Of a stretch of 64,000 bases of DNA, positions 1 to 9,841 are shown piece by piece (position 1 is the first letter of the stretch; each line of letters opens with the position of its first letter). The position numbers and the translations under genes are program-made. The notes under the pieces are model-generated. The model saw only the letters and a list, made by a program, of their open reading frames with translations. It made no database searches and had not been told where the DNA came from. This DNA comes from Holophagales bacterium (GTDB taxonomy: Bacteria > Acidobacteriota > Thermoanaerobaculia > UBA5066): contig JADKBZ010000018.1 in assembly GCA_016714815.1 (NCBI GenBank), positions 43,603 to 107,602 on the forward strand. The letters are read 5' to 3'.

Positions 1-2409
1 AAGCGTCCCGGCGTACGACGCGGCGCCACGCGGCCCGATCGGCAGGCCGAGCGTCCGGAGCGTTTCGAGCGTGCGCGGGAGGATCTTCTGCTGCCCCGGC
101 CCGAGCGAGACGGGGACCGTCCCGACGACCCCCTTCGGCGCCGCGAGCGACTCGGCGTAGGTGAGCGAGGCGACGACCGGCACGAGGCCGGGGTTGTAGA
201 GGACGAGCTCGCTCTCGAAGGCGCTCGTCTCGACGACGACGGGCAGGACGAGCGCCTCGCCGCCGGTCCCGGTCGGTTCCGCCGCCACGTACGACCCGTC
301 GCTGGAGAGATTGTCGTTGAAGACGGCGTAGGCGCCGAACGGCGCGGTCCCTTCGAGACGCGTGACGACGGCGGTGGCGTCGGCGAAGCCGGCGGCCTTG
401 AGAAGCTCTGCGTCGTTCACCTGGCGCCACTCGCCCGGGGCCAGGGGCGGCAGGCGGTCGGCGGGAACTTCGTAGACCGTCCCGCCGTCCCCGGACCTGA
501 GGACGACCTTCAGAGTGACGTTCCCCGTTGTCCCGGCGTTCACGACGGCGAGGTTCGTCCGCTCGGCCACGCTGCTCCGAAGGCCGAAGAGCTGGAGGCT
601 CGTCGCCGAGGTCTCCCCGATCGTCCAGGCGGGATACGAGAGGCCCGCCGCGCCATTGCACGACGCGGCGGTCGTCCGGACGCGTGCCGAGGCGAGGTAG
701 GGAAGAGACAGACCGGTGAAGCGGAGACGGAGAGTGCCGGCCTGGCCGGACCCGGCCGGAATCGCAAGCCCCTTGCTGGCGCGGAGCCAGGAGATCGCGT
801 CGGGAATGACCCTCTGCTCGCCCGGGGCGAGGGAGTCGACGACGACCCCGCTTCCGCCGGCCTGGGGGAACATCCCCGTGGCGGCAGTGTAGGTTGCCTC
901 GAGGCGCGCCGGCGTCGTCCCCCGGTTCGTGAGCGTCAGCTCGGAGACGAATCGCGCCCCGCCCACGCCGGTGACGTCGAGGACGATGGGGACGAGGAGC
1001 TCTTCGCTGGCCGAACCCTGCGGTGCACTCCTCAGGGCGGCCAGAGCCGCGGGGGCGTCGAGCCGGTTGCGGGTGACGCCGTTGCGGGAGTCGGTGACGG
1101 GCGTTCCCGTCGAGCGCATCGCCGACTTCACCTCGGCCGGGCCTCGAAGCGGTTCGGCGCCGAAGAGGAACGCCGCCACCCCCGCGGCATAGGGGGCGGC
1201 CCCGGAAGTTCCGCCAAAGCAGTTGAGAGGTAGCCGCCTCCCCGGGCGGGCGTCCGCGCGCAGTGCGACGGGGCGAGGACGTCGAGGCGGTCGCTCGAAT
1301 CGGAGTAGCAGGCGATTCCGTCCGCGGCGGGGGTGGCGTCGCCGCAGCCGGCCGGAAGGCAGTGCTGGCGCCCGAAGAAGATCGTGGAAACGGCCGCGTC
1401 GTAGACCGCGCCAACGGCAAGGGCGTTGCTCACGCAGGCCGGCAGGACGATGCCGTTCGTACAGCCGCCGTTTCCGCTCGCGGCCACGACGAGGACTCCC
1501 GCCTGCGAGAGGAGGTCGAAGGCGGCCTTGTAATCGGCCGCCGGCGCGTCGCAGCTGCCCGGATCCGGGGGCTTCACGTCGTCGAAGTAGCCCCCGAGGG
1601 ACATGTTGACGACGCGGATGCCGTGCGGGTTCCCGGCGGCGAGGCTCGCGAGGACCGCGTCGAGCCCCTCGATGACCTGGGCGTCGGTCCCCCTCGCCGC
1701 GGTTGTCGAGGACCCGAACCGCCGCCACCTTCGCCCCGCGGGCGACTCCCGACTGGAGCCCCGCGATGATCCCCGCCACCGGCGTGCCGTGGCCGTAACC
1801 GTCCATCGCGTCGCCGTCGTGGTCGATGGCGTCGTAGAGGTTGATCGTCTTCGTCCCGAGCGGCAGCTCGGGGTGCGTGTAGTCGATCCCGGTGTCGATG
1901 ACGGCGACCGTCACCCCTGCGCCTTCGAATCCCGCCGCCCGCAGCTCGGGGACCTTCATCAGCGCCTCGCCCTCGGCGTCCAGGACCCGGACCTTCCCGT
2001 TGAGGCGCACGCGCTCGACCCGGGGGTCGCCCGCCAGAGCCGGCACGGCCGAGCGCGGAACTCCGAGGAGAAGCGCCGGGACCGACTCGTACGCCCACGC
2101 GAGGCGGATGCCGAAGGGGGCGTATTCGCTCTCGACCTCTTCCCCGAGCCTCTTGACGAACGCGCGGCGTTCGGCCCGCCGCGCCGAGAGGACGCCGATG
2201 CTCCGGGCCTCCTCGGGCAGACGGAGCGTGACGAGGACCTCGACCTCTCCCCCGTCCGCCTGCGCCGCGAGGAGCCGCGCGTCGGCCTTCTCGACCGGAC
2301 CGCGCGCGTCGGGGGCCGCCCGGAGCCACTCCACCGGGAAAGGAGGCGCAGACGCCGCCGGAATGGCCGGAATGAGCGCGAGAAACAGGGCGGCGGCGTG
2401 AGCTCTCAT
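1..2409 (-). CDS. Secreted subtilisin-like serine protease (S8), partial and frameshifted
   Basis: A secreted peptidase of the subtilase family. The chosen ATG at 2409 is followed by a signal peptide (MRAHAAALFLALIP...). The catalytic triad is visible in order: Asp in VIDTGID (near 1895), His in GHGTPVAG (near 1790) and Ser in GTSGAAP (near 1205), with the oxyanion Asn in ASGNGG. An inhibitor-I9-like propeptide probably precedes the Asp. After the Ser comes a long beta-rich tail of repeated sandwich-like segments that runs off the left edge. Two frame breaks, near 1700 (in a G run) and near 1225, split the ORF; joining the frames restores all motifs, so consensus errors are likely. It lies 38 bp after the ABC permease on the same strand and may be co-transcribed with it. 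An upstream ATG at 2421 is possible but has a weaker ribosome site. Confidence 0.85.
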   Translation of the reverse strand, partial: MRAHAAALFLALIPAIPAASAPPFPVEWLRAAPDARGPVEKADARLLAAQADGGEVEVLVTLRLPEEARSIGVLSARRAERRAFVKRLGEEVESEYAPFGIRLAWAYESVPALLLGVPRSAVPALAGDPRVERVRLNGKVRVLDAEGEALMKVPELRAAGFEGAGVTVAVIDTGIDYTHPELPLGTKTINLYDAIDHDGDAMDGYGHGTPVAGIIAGLQSGVARGAKVAAVRVLDNRGEGDRRPGHRGARRGPREPRRREPARHPRRQHVPRGLLRRREAPGSGQLRRAGGRLQGRLRPPLAGGSPRRGRERKRRLYERHRPAGLREQRPCRWRGLRRGRFHDLLRAPALPSGRLRRRHPRRGRNRLLLRFERPPRRPRPVALRADARPGRRLPLNCFGGTSGAAPYAAGVAAFLFGAEPLRGPAEVKSAMRSTGTPVTDSRNGVTRNRLDAPAALAALRSAPQGSASEELLVPIVLDVTGVGGARFVSELTLTNRGTTPARLEATYTAATGMFPQAGGSGVVVDSLAPGEQRVIPDAISWLRASKGLAIPAGSGQAGTLRLRFTGLSLPYLASARVRTTAASCNGAAGLSYPAWTIGETSATSLQLFGLRSSVAERTNLAVVNAGTTGNVTLKVVLRSGDGGTVYEVPADRLPPLAPGEWRQVNDAELLKAAGFADATAVVTRLEGTAPFGAYAVFNDNLSSDGSYVAAEPTGTGGEALVLPVVVETSAFESELVLYNPGLVPVVASLTYAESLAAPKGVVGTVPVSLGPGQQKILPRTLETLRTLGLPIGPRGAASYAGTL

Positions 2410-2447
2410 ACGTCCTCGCATGGTAAGTGACACCACGCCGCCCGGCC

Positions 2448-4031
2448 TCACCCCCGCGACAGCCGGAACCGCTCCAGGAGGAGCGCCGCCCCCGCCAGCA
2501 GAATCGCCACTCCCAGCCAGCCGCCCACCGACCCGGGAGTGGCCGCCCCGCCGAAGCCCGCGACGTCGAGCGCGGGCGTCCTCCCCTTGTCGCTGCCGGC
2601 GACGTACCAGAGGACGAGGAGGAGCCCGACGAAGGGCTTCGGGGAACCGGTCGCCTGCCCGAGAACGACCGCCAGGGCCGCCGCGAAGCAGGCCCCGGCC
2701 ACCGCGGCGGGGAGGGCAAGCGCGTGGTCCGCCGACGCCCGGGCACCGAGCGGGACGAGGAGGAGAAGGGCCGTGAAGGCCGTCCCCAGGAGCTTGGCGG
2801 CGGCGAGGCGCCCGCCGGCGCCCGGCGTCGCGGCGAGGACCCTCCCGAGGCCCGTCCTCTCCTCGCGGGTGGGGATGTCGGCCAGGAGGAGAGCCAGGAG
2901 AACGAACGCGGCGGAGAGGAGCGTCGCGGCCGTCGCCGCGGGAACGATAAGGGCCGTCAGCGCGGCGACCGGAACGCCGACGACGAGGATCGGGCGGAGC
3001 CGCAGCGTCACGAGGAGGTCGGTGAGGCCGGCGGAGAGGAGGCCCGGCCGTTTCGCCGCGCGTTCCGCCGGGACGACGACCCCGAGGAGGCGCGCCGCGA
3101 CCGGACGGAAGAGCGCCGACAGGCGGGCGCCGAGCGACACCTTCGTCGATGCCGACGCGAGGCGCCGGGCCGGGTCGAACCTGTCGAACGCGGCGAGGGC
3201 GACGGGCAGCAGGGCGAGCGGCGGCAGGAAGGCGAGCGCCCTCCTCCCGAGCATCGCCGCCGAGAAGTCGAAGCCCGGGAAGACGACGGCCGCGCCCGCC
3301 TGACGGCCGCTCCCCCAGCCGATCGACATCGAGCCCGACCCGGTCACGCGCTGGATCTGGGTGATCAGGAAGCCGAGCCCGTTCCAGTCGAGCAGGGCGG
3401 CCTGGGGTGGATAGAGCCCCTTGTCCGGATCTCCGAGAAAGACCGGGACCCCAAGGGTCACGAGCCAGACGAAGAAATACGCCACGTCGCCGAACCGCCC
3501 CGAGAGGAACGGCACGCACTCGAAGACGAGCGCGAACGACGCGACGGCCAGGAGCGCCGGGAGGGCGACCACGAGGACGTGCGCGAGAAAGACGAGAGGC
3601 TCGGGCGGCGCCTCCCCGTGGACGAGCTGGACCGCCATCACCACGGCGGAGAAGGCGAGCGTCACGACGAAGAGGAGGGTGCAGCTGCCGAGGAGCTTTC
3701 CGAGAAGATACTCGCCGTTCTTCACCGGGGAGGCCCCGAGGAGCGGGCCGATTCCCGACCGGCGATCGAGGGCGATCGCGTTCGACACCGCGTAGAAGCC
3801 GAAGAGGCCGATCAGGAAAGGGAGGAGCCCCGCCGTCGCCACCGCGAGCGCGGCGGACGTGTAGACGGCCCGGCGGCCGCCGATCGAGAGGATCCCCTGC
3901 CCCGAGCGGGGGTCGGGAAACGTCATCGAGGCCGCCGCGAGGAGAAGGCCGAGGAAGACGAGCGTCGCCGGCCGCCGGAGCCGGGCTCTCAGGTCGGCCG
4001 AAGCGACCGCGAGGAGACGCGAAAAACTCAC
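2448..4031 (-). CDS. ABC-2 type transporter permease
   Basis: An integral membrane subunit of 527 residues with about a dozen hydrophobic segments, arranged as two halves around a charged central stretch. The N-terminal RLLAVASADLRARLRRP followed by a membrane segment is typical of ABC-2 permeases. It starts with GTG at 4031, overlapping the TGA of the upstream ATPase gene (GTGA), so the two are translationally coupled and form one exporter. The substrate cannot be told from the sequence. The secreted protease gene follows 38 bp downstream, so export or maturation linked to that protease is possible, but this is only inferred from order. Confidence 0.85.
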   Translation of the reverse strand: MSFSRLLAVASADLRARLRRPATLVFLGLLLAAASMTFPDPRSGQGILSIGGRRAVYTSAALAVATAGLLPFLIGLFGFYAVSNAIALDRRSGIGPLLGASPVKNGEYLLGKLLGSCTLLFVVTLAFSAVVMAVQLVHGEAPPEPLVFLAHVLVVALPALLAVASFALVFECVPFLSGRFGDVAYFFVWLVTLGVPVFLGDPDKGLYPPQAALLDWNGLGFLITQIQRVTGSGSMSIGWGSGRQAGAAVVFPGFDFSAAMLGRRALAFLPPLALLPVALAAFDRFDPARRLASASTKVSLGARLSALFRPVAARLLGVVVPAERAAKRPGLLSAGLTDLLVTLRLRPILVVGVPVAALTALIVPAATAATLLSAAFVLLALLLADIPTREERTGLGRVLAATPGAGGRLAAAKLLGTAFTALLLLVPLGARASADHALALPAAVAGACFAAALAVVLGQATGSPKPFVGLLLVLWYVAGSDKGRTPALDVAGFGGAATPGSVGGWLGVAILLAGAALLLERFRLSRG

Positions 4032-4909
4032 GCCGCCGCCGGGAGCGCTTCGCCGGCCTCTTTCATCAGGAGGAGATAGGCGTCCTCGAGTGACGCGGCT
4101 GCCGGCACGGCCGACGCCACCGGCCGCTCGCGCGCCACGAGCCGCGCCTTCACGCCGCCGGCGCTCCTCACGAGACCTGCCACCGTGAGGCCCGGGCGGA
4201 GGCGCTCCAGCTCCGCGCCCTGCAGCTCCGCCTCCCAGACGGCCCCGGCCGCGCCCGCGACGAGCTCCTCGGGAGTGCCGAAGGCGAGGAGCCTCCCCTG
4301 CCGCACGACGGCGATCTCGGTCGCGACCGACTCCACGTCCGACACGATGTGCGTCGAGAGGAGGACGAGCTTCAGCCCCCTGTGCTCGGAGATGAGGTTC
4401 CGGAAGCGGACACGCTCTTCCGGGTCGAGCCCCGCCGTCGGCTCGTCGACGATGACGAGCTCGGGGCTGCCGACGAGCGCCTGGGCGATGCCGAGCCGCT
4501 GCCGCATCCCTCCCGAGAGGCTCTCGACCGGCCTCCTCGCGAGATCGTGGAGGCCGACGCCTTCCAGCATCGAGAGGACGGCGCTCCGGCTCCGGACCCC
4601 CTTCAGGCGGGCGATGGTGTCGAGGAGCTCGAAGCAGGTCAGTCCCGGCGGCACCCCGAAGTCCTGGGGGAGGTAGCCGAGCCGTTCGCGGATCGCTCCC
4701 GGATCCTTCGCCACGTCGATCCCGGCGAAACGCAGCGCCCCTTTCGTCGGGTGCGTGAGCGTCGCGAGCATCTGCATGAACGTGGTCTTCCCCGCCCCGT
4801 TCGGCCCGAGGAGGCCGAGGACCCCCTCCTTTGCCCGAAGGGTCAGCTCACGAACGCCCCACGTGCCGCTCCGATAGACTTTTCCCAGGCCGTCGCTTTC
4901 GAGAACCAT
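4028..4909 (-). CDS. ABC transporter ATP-binding protein
   Basis: The 293-residue ATPase partner of the permease that overlaps its 3' end by four bases. Visible motifs are Walker A GPNGAGKTT (about residue 37), signature LSGGMRQRLG, Walker B LVIVDEPTAGLD and the switch His in LLSTHIV. The fold and the C-terminal extension of about 70 residues match the CcmA/drug-exporter class of ABC-2 ATPases. The start is ATG at 4909. It is divergent from nifJ, with a 220-bp shared control region that holds an inverted repeat. Confidence 0.93.
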   Translation of the reverse strand: MVLESDGLGKVYRSGTWGVRELTLRAKEGVLGLLGPNGAGKTTFMQMLATLTHPTKGALRFAGIDVAKDPGAIRERLGYLPQDFGVPPGLTCFELLDTIARLKGVRSRSAVLSMLEGVGLHDLARRPVESLSGGMRQRLGIAQALVGSPELVIVDEPTAGLDPEERVRFRNLISEHRGLKLVLLSTHIVSDVESVATEIAVVRQGRLLAFGTPEELVAGAAGAVWEAELQGAELERLRPGLTVAGLVRSAGGVKARLVARERPVASAVPAAASLEDAYLLLMKEAGEALPAAA

Positions 4910-4988
4910 GCCCGACTGATACGAAAAGTCTCGCCGGGGGTTCCCGACGGCCGCTCACCCCAAAACCGTCCCTCCGGACGCGGGCCCC

Positions 4989-5014
4989 TGATGCAAACGC
5001 ATCAAAAGAGATGC
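4989..5014. promoter_or_regulatory. Overlapping inverted repeats upstream of nifJ
   Basis: TGATGC-AAAC-GCATCA (4989-5004) is a perfect dyad. Its right arm also pairs with a third inverted copy (GCATC-AAAAGA-GATGC, 4999-5014), so two alternative dyads share one arm. It lies about 120 bp before the nifJ start in the divergent region. It could be an operator for nifJ or for the ABC genes; no regulator is encoded nearby and the site is not a consensus I recognise. Confidence 0.4.
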
Positions 5015-5129
5015 GATCACAGCCGCTTTCGGTGCCTTTGCCCGATTCCCCCAGACGCGTGCGCGAGAGATGATGCACCGGCTGTGGCGGGCTCCACGCC
5101 TGCCCGCGAATCCACAGGAGGATGTCTTC

Positions 5130-8100
5130 ATGACGACGAGACCTATGGTCACCCTGGACGGCAACGAGGCGGTCGCCTCGGTCGCCCACAGGGTCAGCGA
5201 GGTGATCGCGATCTACCCGATCACCCCGTCATCCACGATGGGCGAGTTTGCCGACGAGTGGTCCGCCCAGGGGAAGAAGAACGTCTGGGGGACCGTCCCC
5301 TCGTGTCGGAGCTGCAGTCCGAGGGGGGCGCTTCCGGCGCCGTCCACGGGGCGCTCCAGGCGGGCGCGCTGACGACGACGTTCACGGCGTCGCAGGGCCT
5401 CCTCCTGATGATCCCGAACATGTACAAGATCGCCGGCGAGCTGACGCCGTTCGTCATGCACGTCTCGGCCCGCTGCGTGGCGACCCACGCGCTCTCGATC
5501 TTCGGCGACCACTCCGACGTCATGGCCTGCCGCCAGACCGGCTTCGCCATGCTCGCCTCGAGCAACCCGCAGGAGGCGCACGACCTCGCCGCCGTCGCCC
5601 ACCGGGCGACGCTGATGGCGAAGCTCCCGTTCATCCACTTCTTCGACGGCTTCCGCACCTCGCAGCGAAGTCTCCAAGATCGAGCTCCTCCAGGACGAGG
5701 ACCTCCTCGCGATGGTGACCGAGGACCTCGTCTCGGCCCAGAGGAAGCGGGCGCTGACGCCCGACCTGCCGGTGCTGCGCGGAACGGCGCAGAACCCCGA
5801 CTGCTTCTTCCAGGCCCGCGAGGCGTGCAACCCGTACTACGACGCCTGCGCCGCCAAGGTACAGGAGGCGATGGACGCCTTCGAGAAGCTGACCGGCCGC
5901 GCCTACAGGCTCTTCGACTACGTGGGCCACCCGGAAGCCGAGAAGGTGATCGTCATCATGGGCTCGGGCGCCGACGTGACGCACGAGACGGTCGACCACC
6001 TCCTCACGCCCAGGGCGACAAGGTCGGCGTCCTCAGGTCCGCCTCTACCGCCCGTTTCGACGCCTCCGCCTTCTCAGGGCGCTCCCCAAGACCGTCAAGG
6101 CGATCGCCGTCCTCGACCGGGCGAAGGAGCCCGGCGCCATCGGCGAGCCGCTCTACCAGGACGTCGTCGCCTGCGCGCGCGAGGCCGGGACGCCTGCCGT
6201 CGAGCCGAAGGTCGTCGGTGGGCGCTACGGCCTCGCCTCGAAGGAATTCACCCCGGCGATGGTCAAGGGGGTCTTCGACGAGCTCTCGAACGCGAAGCCG
6301 AAGAGAGGCTTCACGGTCGGCATCGTCGACGACGTGACCCACCTCTCCCTCAAGTGGGACCCCGAGTTCGACACCGAGCCGGCCAGCGTGACGCGCGGCG
6401 TCTTCTTCGGCCTCGGCGCCGACGGCACCGTCGGCGCGAACAAGAACTCGATCAAGATCATCGGCGAAGAGACCGACAACTACGCCCAGGGCTACTTCGT
6501 CTACGACTCGAAGAAGTCGGGCGCGATCACGATCTCGCACCTGCGCTTCGGCCCGAAGCCGATCCGCTCCTCCTACCTCGTCAAGACCGCGAGCTTCGTC
6601 GCCTGCCACCAGTTCGGCTTCCTCGAGAAGTACGACGTCCTCGAGTACGCCGCGCCGGGCGCCGTCTTCCTCCTGAACTCGCTCTACGGCCCCGAAGAGG
6701 TCTGGGACAAGCTCCCCGCCGAGGTCCAGGAGCAGATCATCGCCAAGAAGCTCGCTTCTACGTGATCGACGCCTCAAGGTCGGCCAAGGCCGGCATGGGC
6801 CGCCGGATCAACACGATCATGCAGACCTGCTTCTTCGCGATCTCGGGCGTCCTCCCCCGCGAGGAGGCGATCGCCCAGATCAAGAAGGCGATCGAGAAGA
6901 CCTACGGCAAGAAGGGCGCCGAGCTCGTGAGGATGAACTTCGAGGCGGTCGACCAGACCCTGCCGACCTCCACGAGGTCAAGGTCCCGGCCGCGGCGACC
7001 CCACGCGCGAGCGCCGCCGGTCGTCCCGGCCAAGGCGCCGGACTTCGTGCAGCACGTCACCGCCATGATGCTCGCCGGCAAGGGCGACGTCCTCCCGGTC
7101 AGCGCCTTCCCGATCGACGGCACCTGGCCGACCGCGACCACGCAGTGGGAGAAGCGGAACATCGCCATCGAGATCCCGGTCTGGGACGAGAAGCTCTGCA
7201 TCCAGTGCAACAAGTGCGCGATGGTCTGCCCGCACGCGGCGATCCGCGCCAAGGTCTACGAGCCCGCGCTCCTCGCGACGGCCCCGGCGACCTACAAGTC
7301 GATCGACTACCGGGCCCCCGAGTTCAAGGGGATGAAGTACACGATCCAGGTCGCCCCGGAAGACTGCACGGGCTGCAACCTCTGCGCGGTCGTCTGCCCC
7401 GCCAAGGACAAGGGGAACCCGCGGCACAAGGCCCTCGACATGACGCCGCAGGTGCCGCTGCGCGAGGCCGAGCGCGAGAACTTCAAGTTCTTCCTCGACC
7501 TCCCCGAGCCCGACCGGACGAAGCTGAAGATCGACGTGAAGGGCTCGCAGTTCCTGCAGCCGCTCTTCGAGTTCTCGGGCGCCTGCGCCGGCTGCGGCGA
7601 GACGCCCTACATCAAGCTGGCGACGCAGCTCTTCGGCGACCGGATGCTGATCGCCAACGCCACCGGCTGCTCGTCGATCTACGGCGGCAACCTCCCGACT
7701 ACCCCGTACACCGTGAACCGCGACGGGCGCGGCCCGGCCTGGGCGAACTCGCTCTTCGAGGACAACGCCGAGTTCGGCCTCGGCATGCGCCTCGCCCTCG
7801 ACAAGCAGGGTGAGCACGCCGCCGAGCTCGTCAAGGAGCTGGGCGGCCTCATCGGCGACGAGCTCGTCTCGGGGATCCTCACGGCCGACCAGGGGACCGA
7901 GCAGGGGATCGCCCACCAGCGCGAGCGCGTCGTGGCCCTCAAGGCCCGCCTCGCCGGAGTCGACGGCCTCCCGGCCCGGCGCCTCCTCGACATCGCCGAC
8001 TACCTCGTGAAGAAGAGCCTCTGGATCATCGGCGGCGACGGCTGGGCCTACGACATCGGCTACGGCGGCCTCGACCACGTCCTGGCGATGGGCCGCAACG

Positions 8101-8705
8101 TCAACATCCTCGTCCTCGACACCGAGGTCTACTCGAACACGGGCGGCCAGGCCTCGAAGTCGACGCCGATCGGCGCCGTGGCGAAGTTCGCCATGGCGGG
8201 CAAGTCGTCCGGCAAGAAGGACCTCGCCATGATGGCGATCGCCTACGGCAACGTCTACGTCGCCAAGATCGCCTTCGGGGCCAAGGACGCCCAGACGGTG
8301 AAGGCCTTCCAGGAGGCCGAGAGCTACGACGGCCCCTCGCTCATCCTCGCCTACAGCCACTGCATCGCGCACGGCTACGACCTCTCGCTCGGCCTCGAGC
8401 AGCAGAAGCTCGCCGCCGACTCCGGCTACTGGCCGCTCTTCCGGTGGGACCCGCGCCGCCTGGCCGAAGGGCTGCCGGGCCTCGTTCTCGACTCCAGCGC
8501 GCCGAAGGTCGACGTCGGCAAGTTCATGGCCAACGAGACCCGTTTCCGGATGCTCGACAAGACGAACCCCGAGCGGGCGAAGATGCTCCTCGACCTCGAG
8601 CGGCACGAAGTCGCCACGCGCTGGGCCATCTACGAGAACCTCGCCCGCGGGGCCGACCCGATCGCCGCGGTCGCCGCCGCCCAGACCACCCCGAAGGCCA
8701 ACTGA
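5130..8705 (+). CDS. nifJ: Pyruvate:ferredoxin (flavodoxin) oxidoreductase, frameshifted in this sequence
   Basis: Oxidatively decarboxylates pyruvate to acetyl-CoA and passes the electrons to ferredoxin or flavodoxin in the cytoplasm. The whole span codes for about 1,190 residues, the normal length of single-chain enzymes. In order: the pyruvate/TPP pyrimidine domain (YPITPSSTM), the gamma domain, a two-cluster ferredoxin domain near residue 690 (CIQCNKCAMVC and CTGCNLCAVVC), the proximal-cluster motif CAGCGETPY, and the C-terminal TPP domain (GGDGWAYDIGYGG, DTEVYSNTGGQ). The start ATG has AGGAGG eight bases upstream. At least six single-base breaks (near 5300, 5660, 6010, 6050, 6755, and a compensating pair 6963/7015) interrupt the frame; the 3' half from 7015 on is intact. 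Each break can be repaired by one base, mostly in short G/C runs, so consensus error is more likely than pseudogenisation. Confidence 0.93.
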
Positions 8706-8723
8706 GGACGAGGAGCGACAACC

Positions 8724-9716
8724 ATGGATCTCTCCACAACCTACCTCGGACTCAAGCTCCCCCACCCGATCATGCCGGGCGCTTCGCCGATGGTCGACAA
8801 GATCGACCTCGTGAAGCGGATGGAGGACGCCGGCGCGGCCGCCATCGTCATGCACTCCCTCTTCGAGGAGCAGCTCATGAGGGAGGAGCTCGCCACCTAC
8901 CACCACATCGACGTCCACGCCGACTCGTTCGCCGAGGCGATGACCTACCTGCCCCGCCCCGACGAGTTCAACCTCGGGCCGGACCAGTACCTCGAGCAGC
9001 TCGTGCGGATCAAGCAGTCGGTCGAGCTGCCGGTCATCGCGTCCCTCAACGGCTTCACGTCCGGCGGCTGGATCCGCTACGCCAAGCTGATGCAGGACGC
9101 GGGCGCGAACGCCATCGAGCTGAACGTCTACTACCTCGCCACGAAGGCCGACGAGACCGGCGACGAGGTCGAGCAGCGGACCATCGACATCCTGAAGGCG
9201 GTCAAGCAGGCCGTCTCGATCCCCGTCGCCATCAAGCTCTCCCCCTTCTTTTCCTCGATGGCGAATATGGCCAAGCGCCTCGACGACGCCGGCGCCGACG
9301 GCCTGGTCCTCTTCAACCGCTTCTACCAGCCCGACATCGACGTCGAGAGCCTCGAGGTCGAGCCGACCCTCCGTCTCTCCGACTCGTCCGAGCTGAACCT
9401 GCGCCTCCGCTGGCTCGCCGTCGTCTCCGGCCACGTCCGCGCCTCCCTCGCCGTCTCGGGCGGCGTCCACACCCACCTCGACGCGGTGAAAGCGGTCATG
9501 ACCGGCGCCCACGCGGTGCAGGTCGTTTCCGGCATCCTCCAGCAAGGGCCCGACGTCATCCGCCGCATCCGCGAAGGGATGACCCAGTGGCTCGAAGAGC
9601 ACGAGTACGACTCCCTCGAGCAGATGCGCGGCTCGATGAACCTCCTCCGCTGCCCCGACGCCTCGATGTTCGAGCGCGCCAACTACATCCGGATCCTCCA
9701 GGGCTACAAGGTCTGA
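8724..9716 (+). CDS. Dihydroorotate dehydrogenase-like flavoprotein
   Basis: A 330-residue TIM-barrel flavoprotein of the dihydroorotate dehydrogenase superfamily. It begins MDLSTTYLGLKLPHPI and keeps the FMN-barrel signatures (IELNVYY, VAIKLSPFF, SGGVHTHLDAVKAV, VQVVSG). It belongs to the group annotated 'dihydroorotate dehydrogenase-like' that often follows nifJ. Its gene starts 18 bp after nifJ with a ribosome site (GAGGAG), so the two form an operon. The classical pyrD catalytic loop is not obvious, and a role in pyrimidine synthesis should not be assumed; a redox role tied to pyruvate oxidation is plausible. The frame is intact. Confidence 0.85.
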   Translation: MDLSTTYLGLKLPHPIMPGASPMVDKIDLVKRMEDAGAAAIVMHSLFEEQLMREELATYHHIDVHADSFAEAMTYLPRPDEFNLGPDQYLEQLVRIKQSVELPVIASLNGFTSGGWIRYAKLMQDAGANAIELNVYYLATKADETGDEVEQRTIDILKAVKQAVSIPVAIKLSPFFSSMANMAKRLDDAGADGLVLFNRFYQPDIDVESLEVEPTLRLSDSSELNLRLRWLAVVSGHVRASLAVSGGVHTHLDAVKAVMTGAHAVQVVSGILQQGPDVIRRIREGMTQWLEEHEYDSLEQMRGSMNLLRCPDASMFERANYIRILQGYKV

Positions 9717-9745
9717 AGCCCCGGTCTCCCGGCAGAGAAACCCTC

Positions 9746-9769
9746 GGGGGCGGCCTTCGGGCCGCCCCC
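9746..9769 (+). terminator. Rho-independent terminator of the nifJ operon
   Basis: A perfect 10-bp stem, GGGGGCGGCC/GGCCGCCCCC, with a TTCG tetraloop, followed by GTTTTCGTTTC. It lies 29 bp after the stop codon of the DHOD-like gene. Confidence 0.88.
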
Positions 9770-9841
9770 GTTTTCGTTTCGTGACCACGTTGACCCTTCG
9801 CCGGGACGAACCATGAAGCAAGGCGAAGAAGAACATGGGAG

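Noticed and set aside
2427..4079. A plus-strand ORF of 550 codons antisense to the ABC permease
   Set aside because: Extremely charged composition without domains; the permease frame has clear membrane helices.
5290..6770. Programmed frameshifting in nifJ
   Set aside because: Breaks are many, go in both directions and lack slippery sites with downstream structures; single-base consensus errors explain them better.
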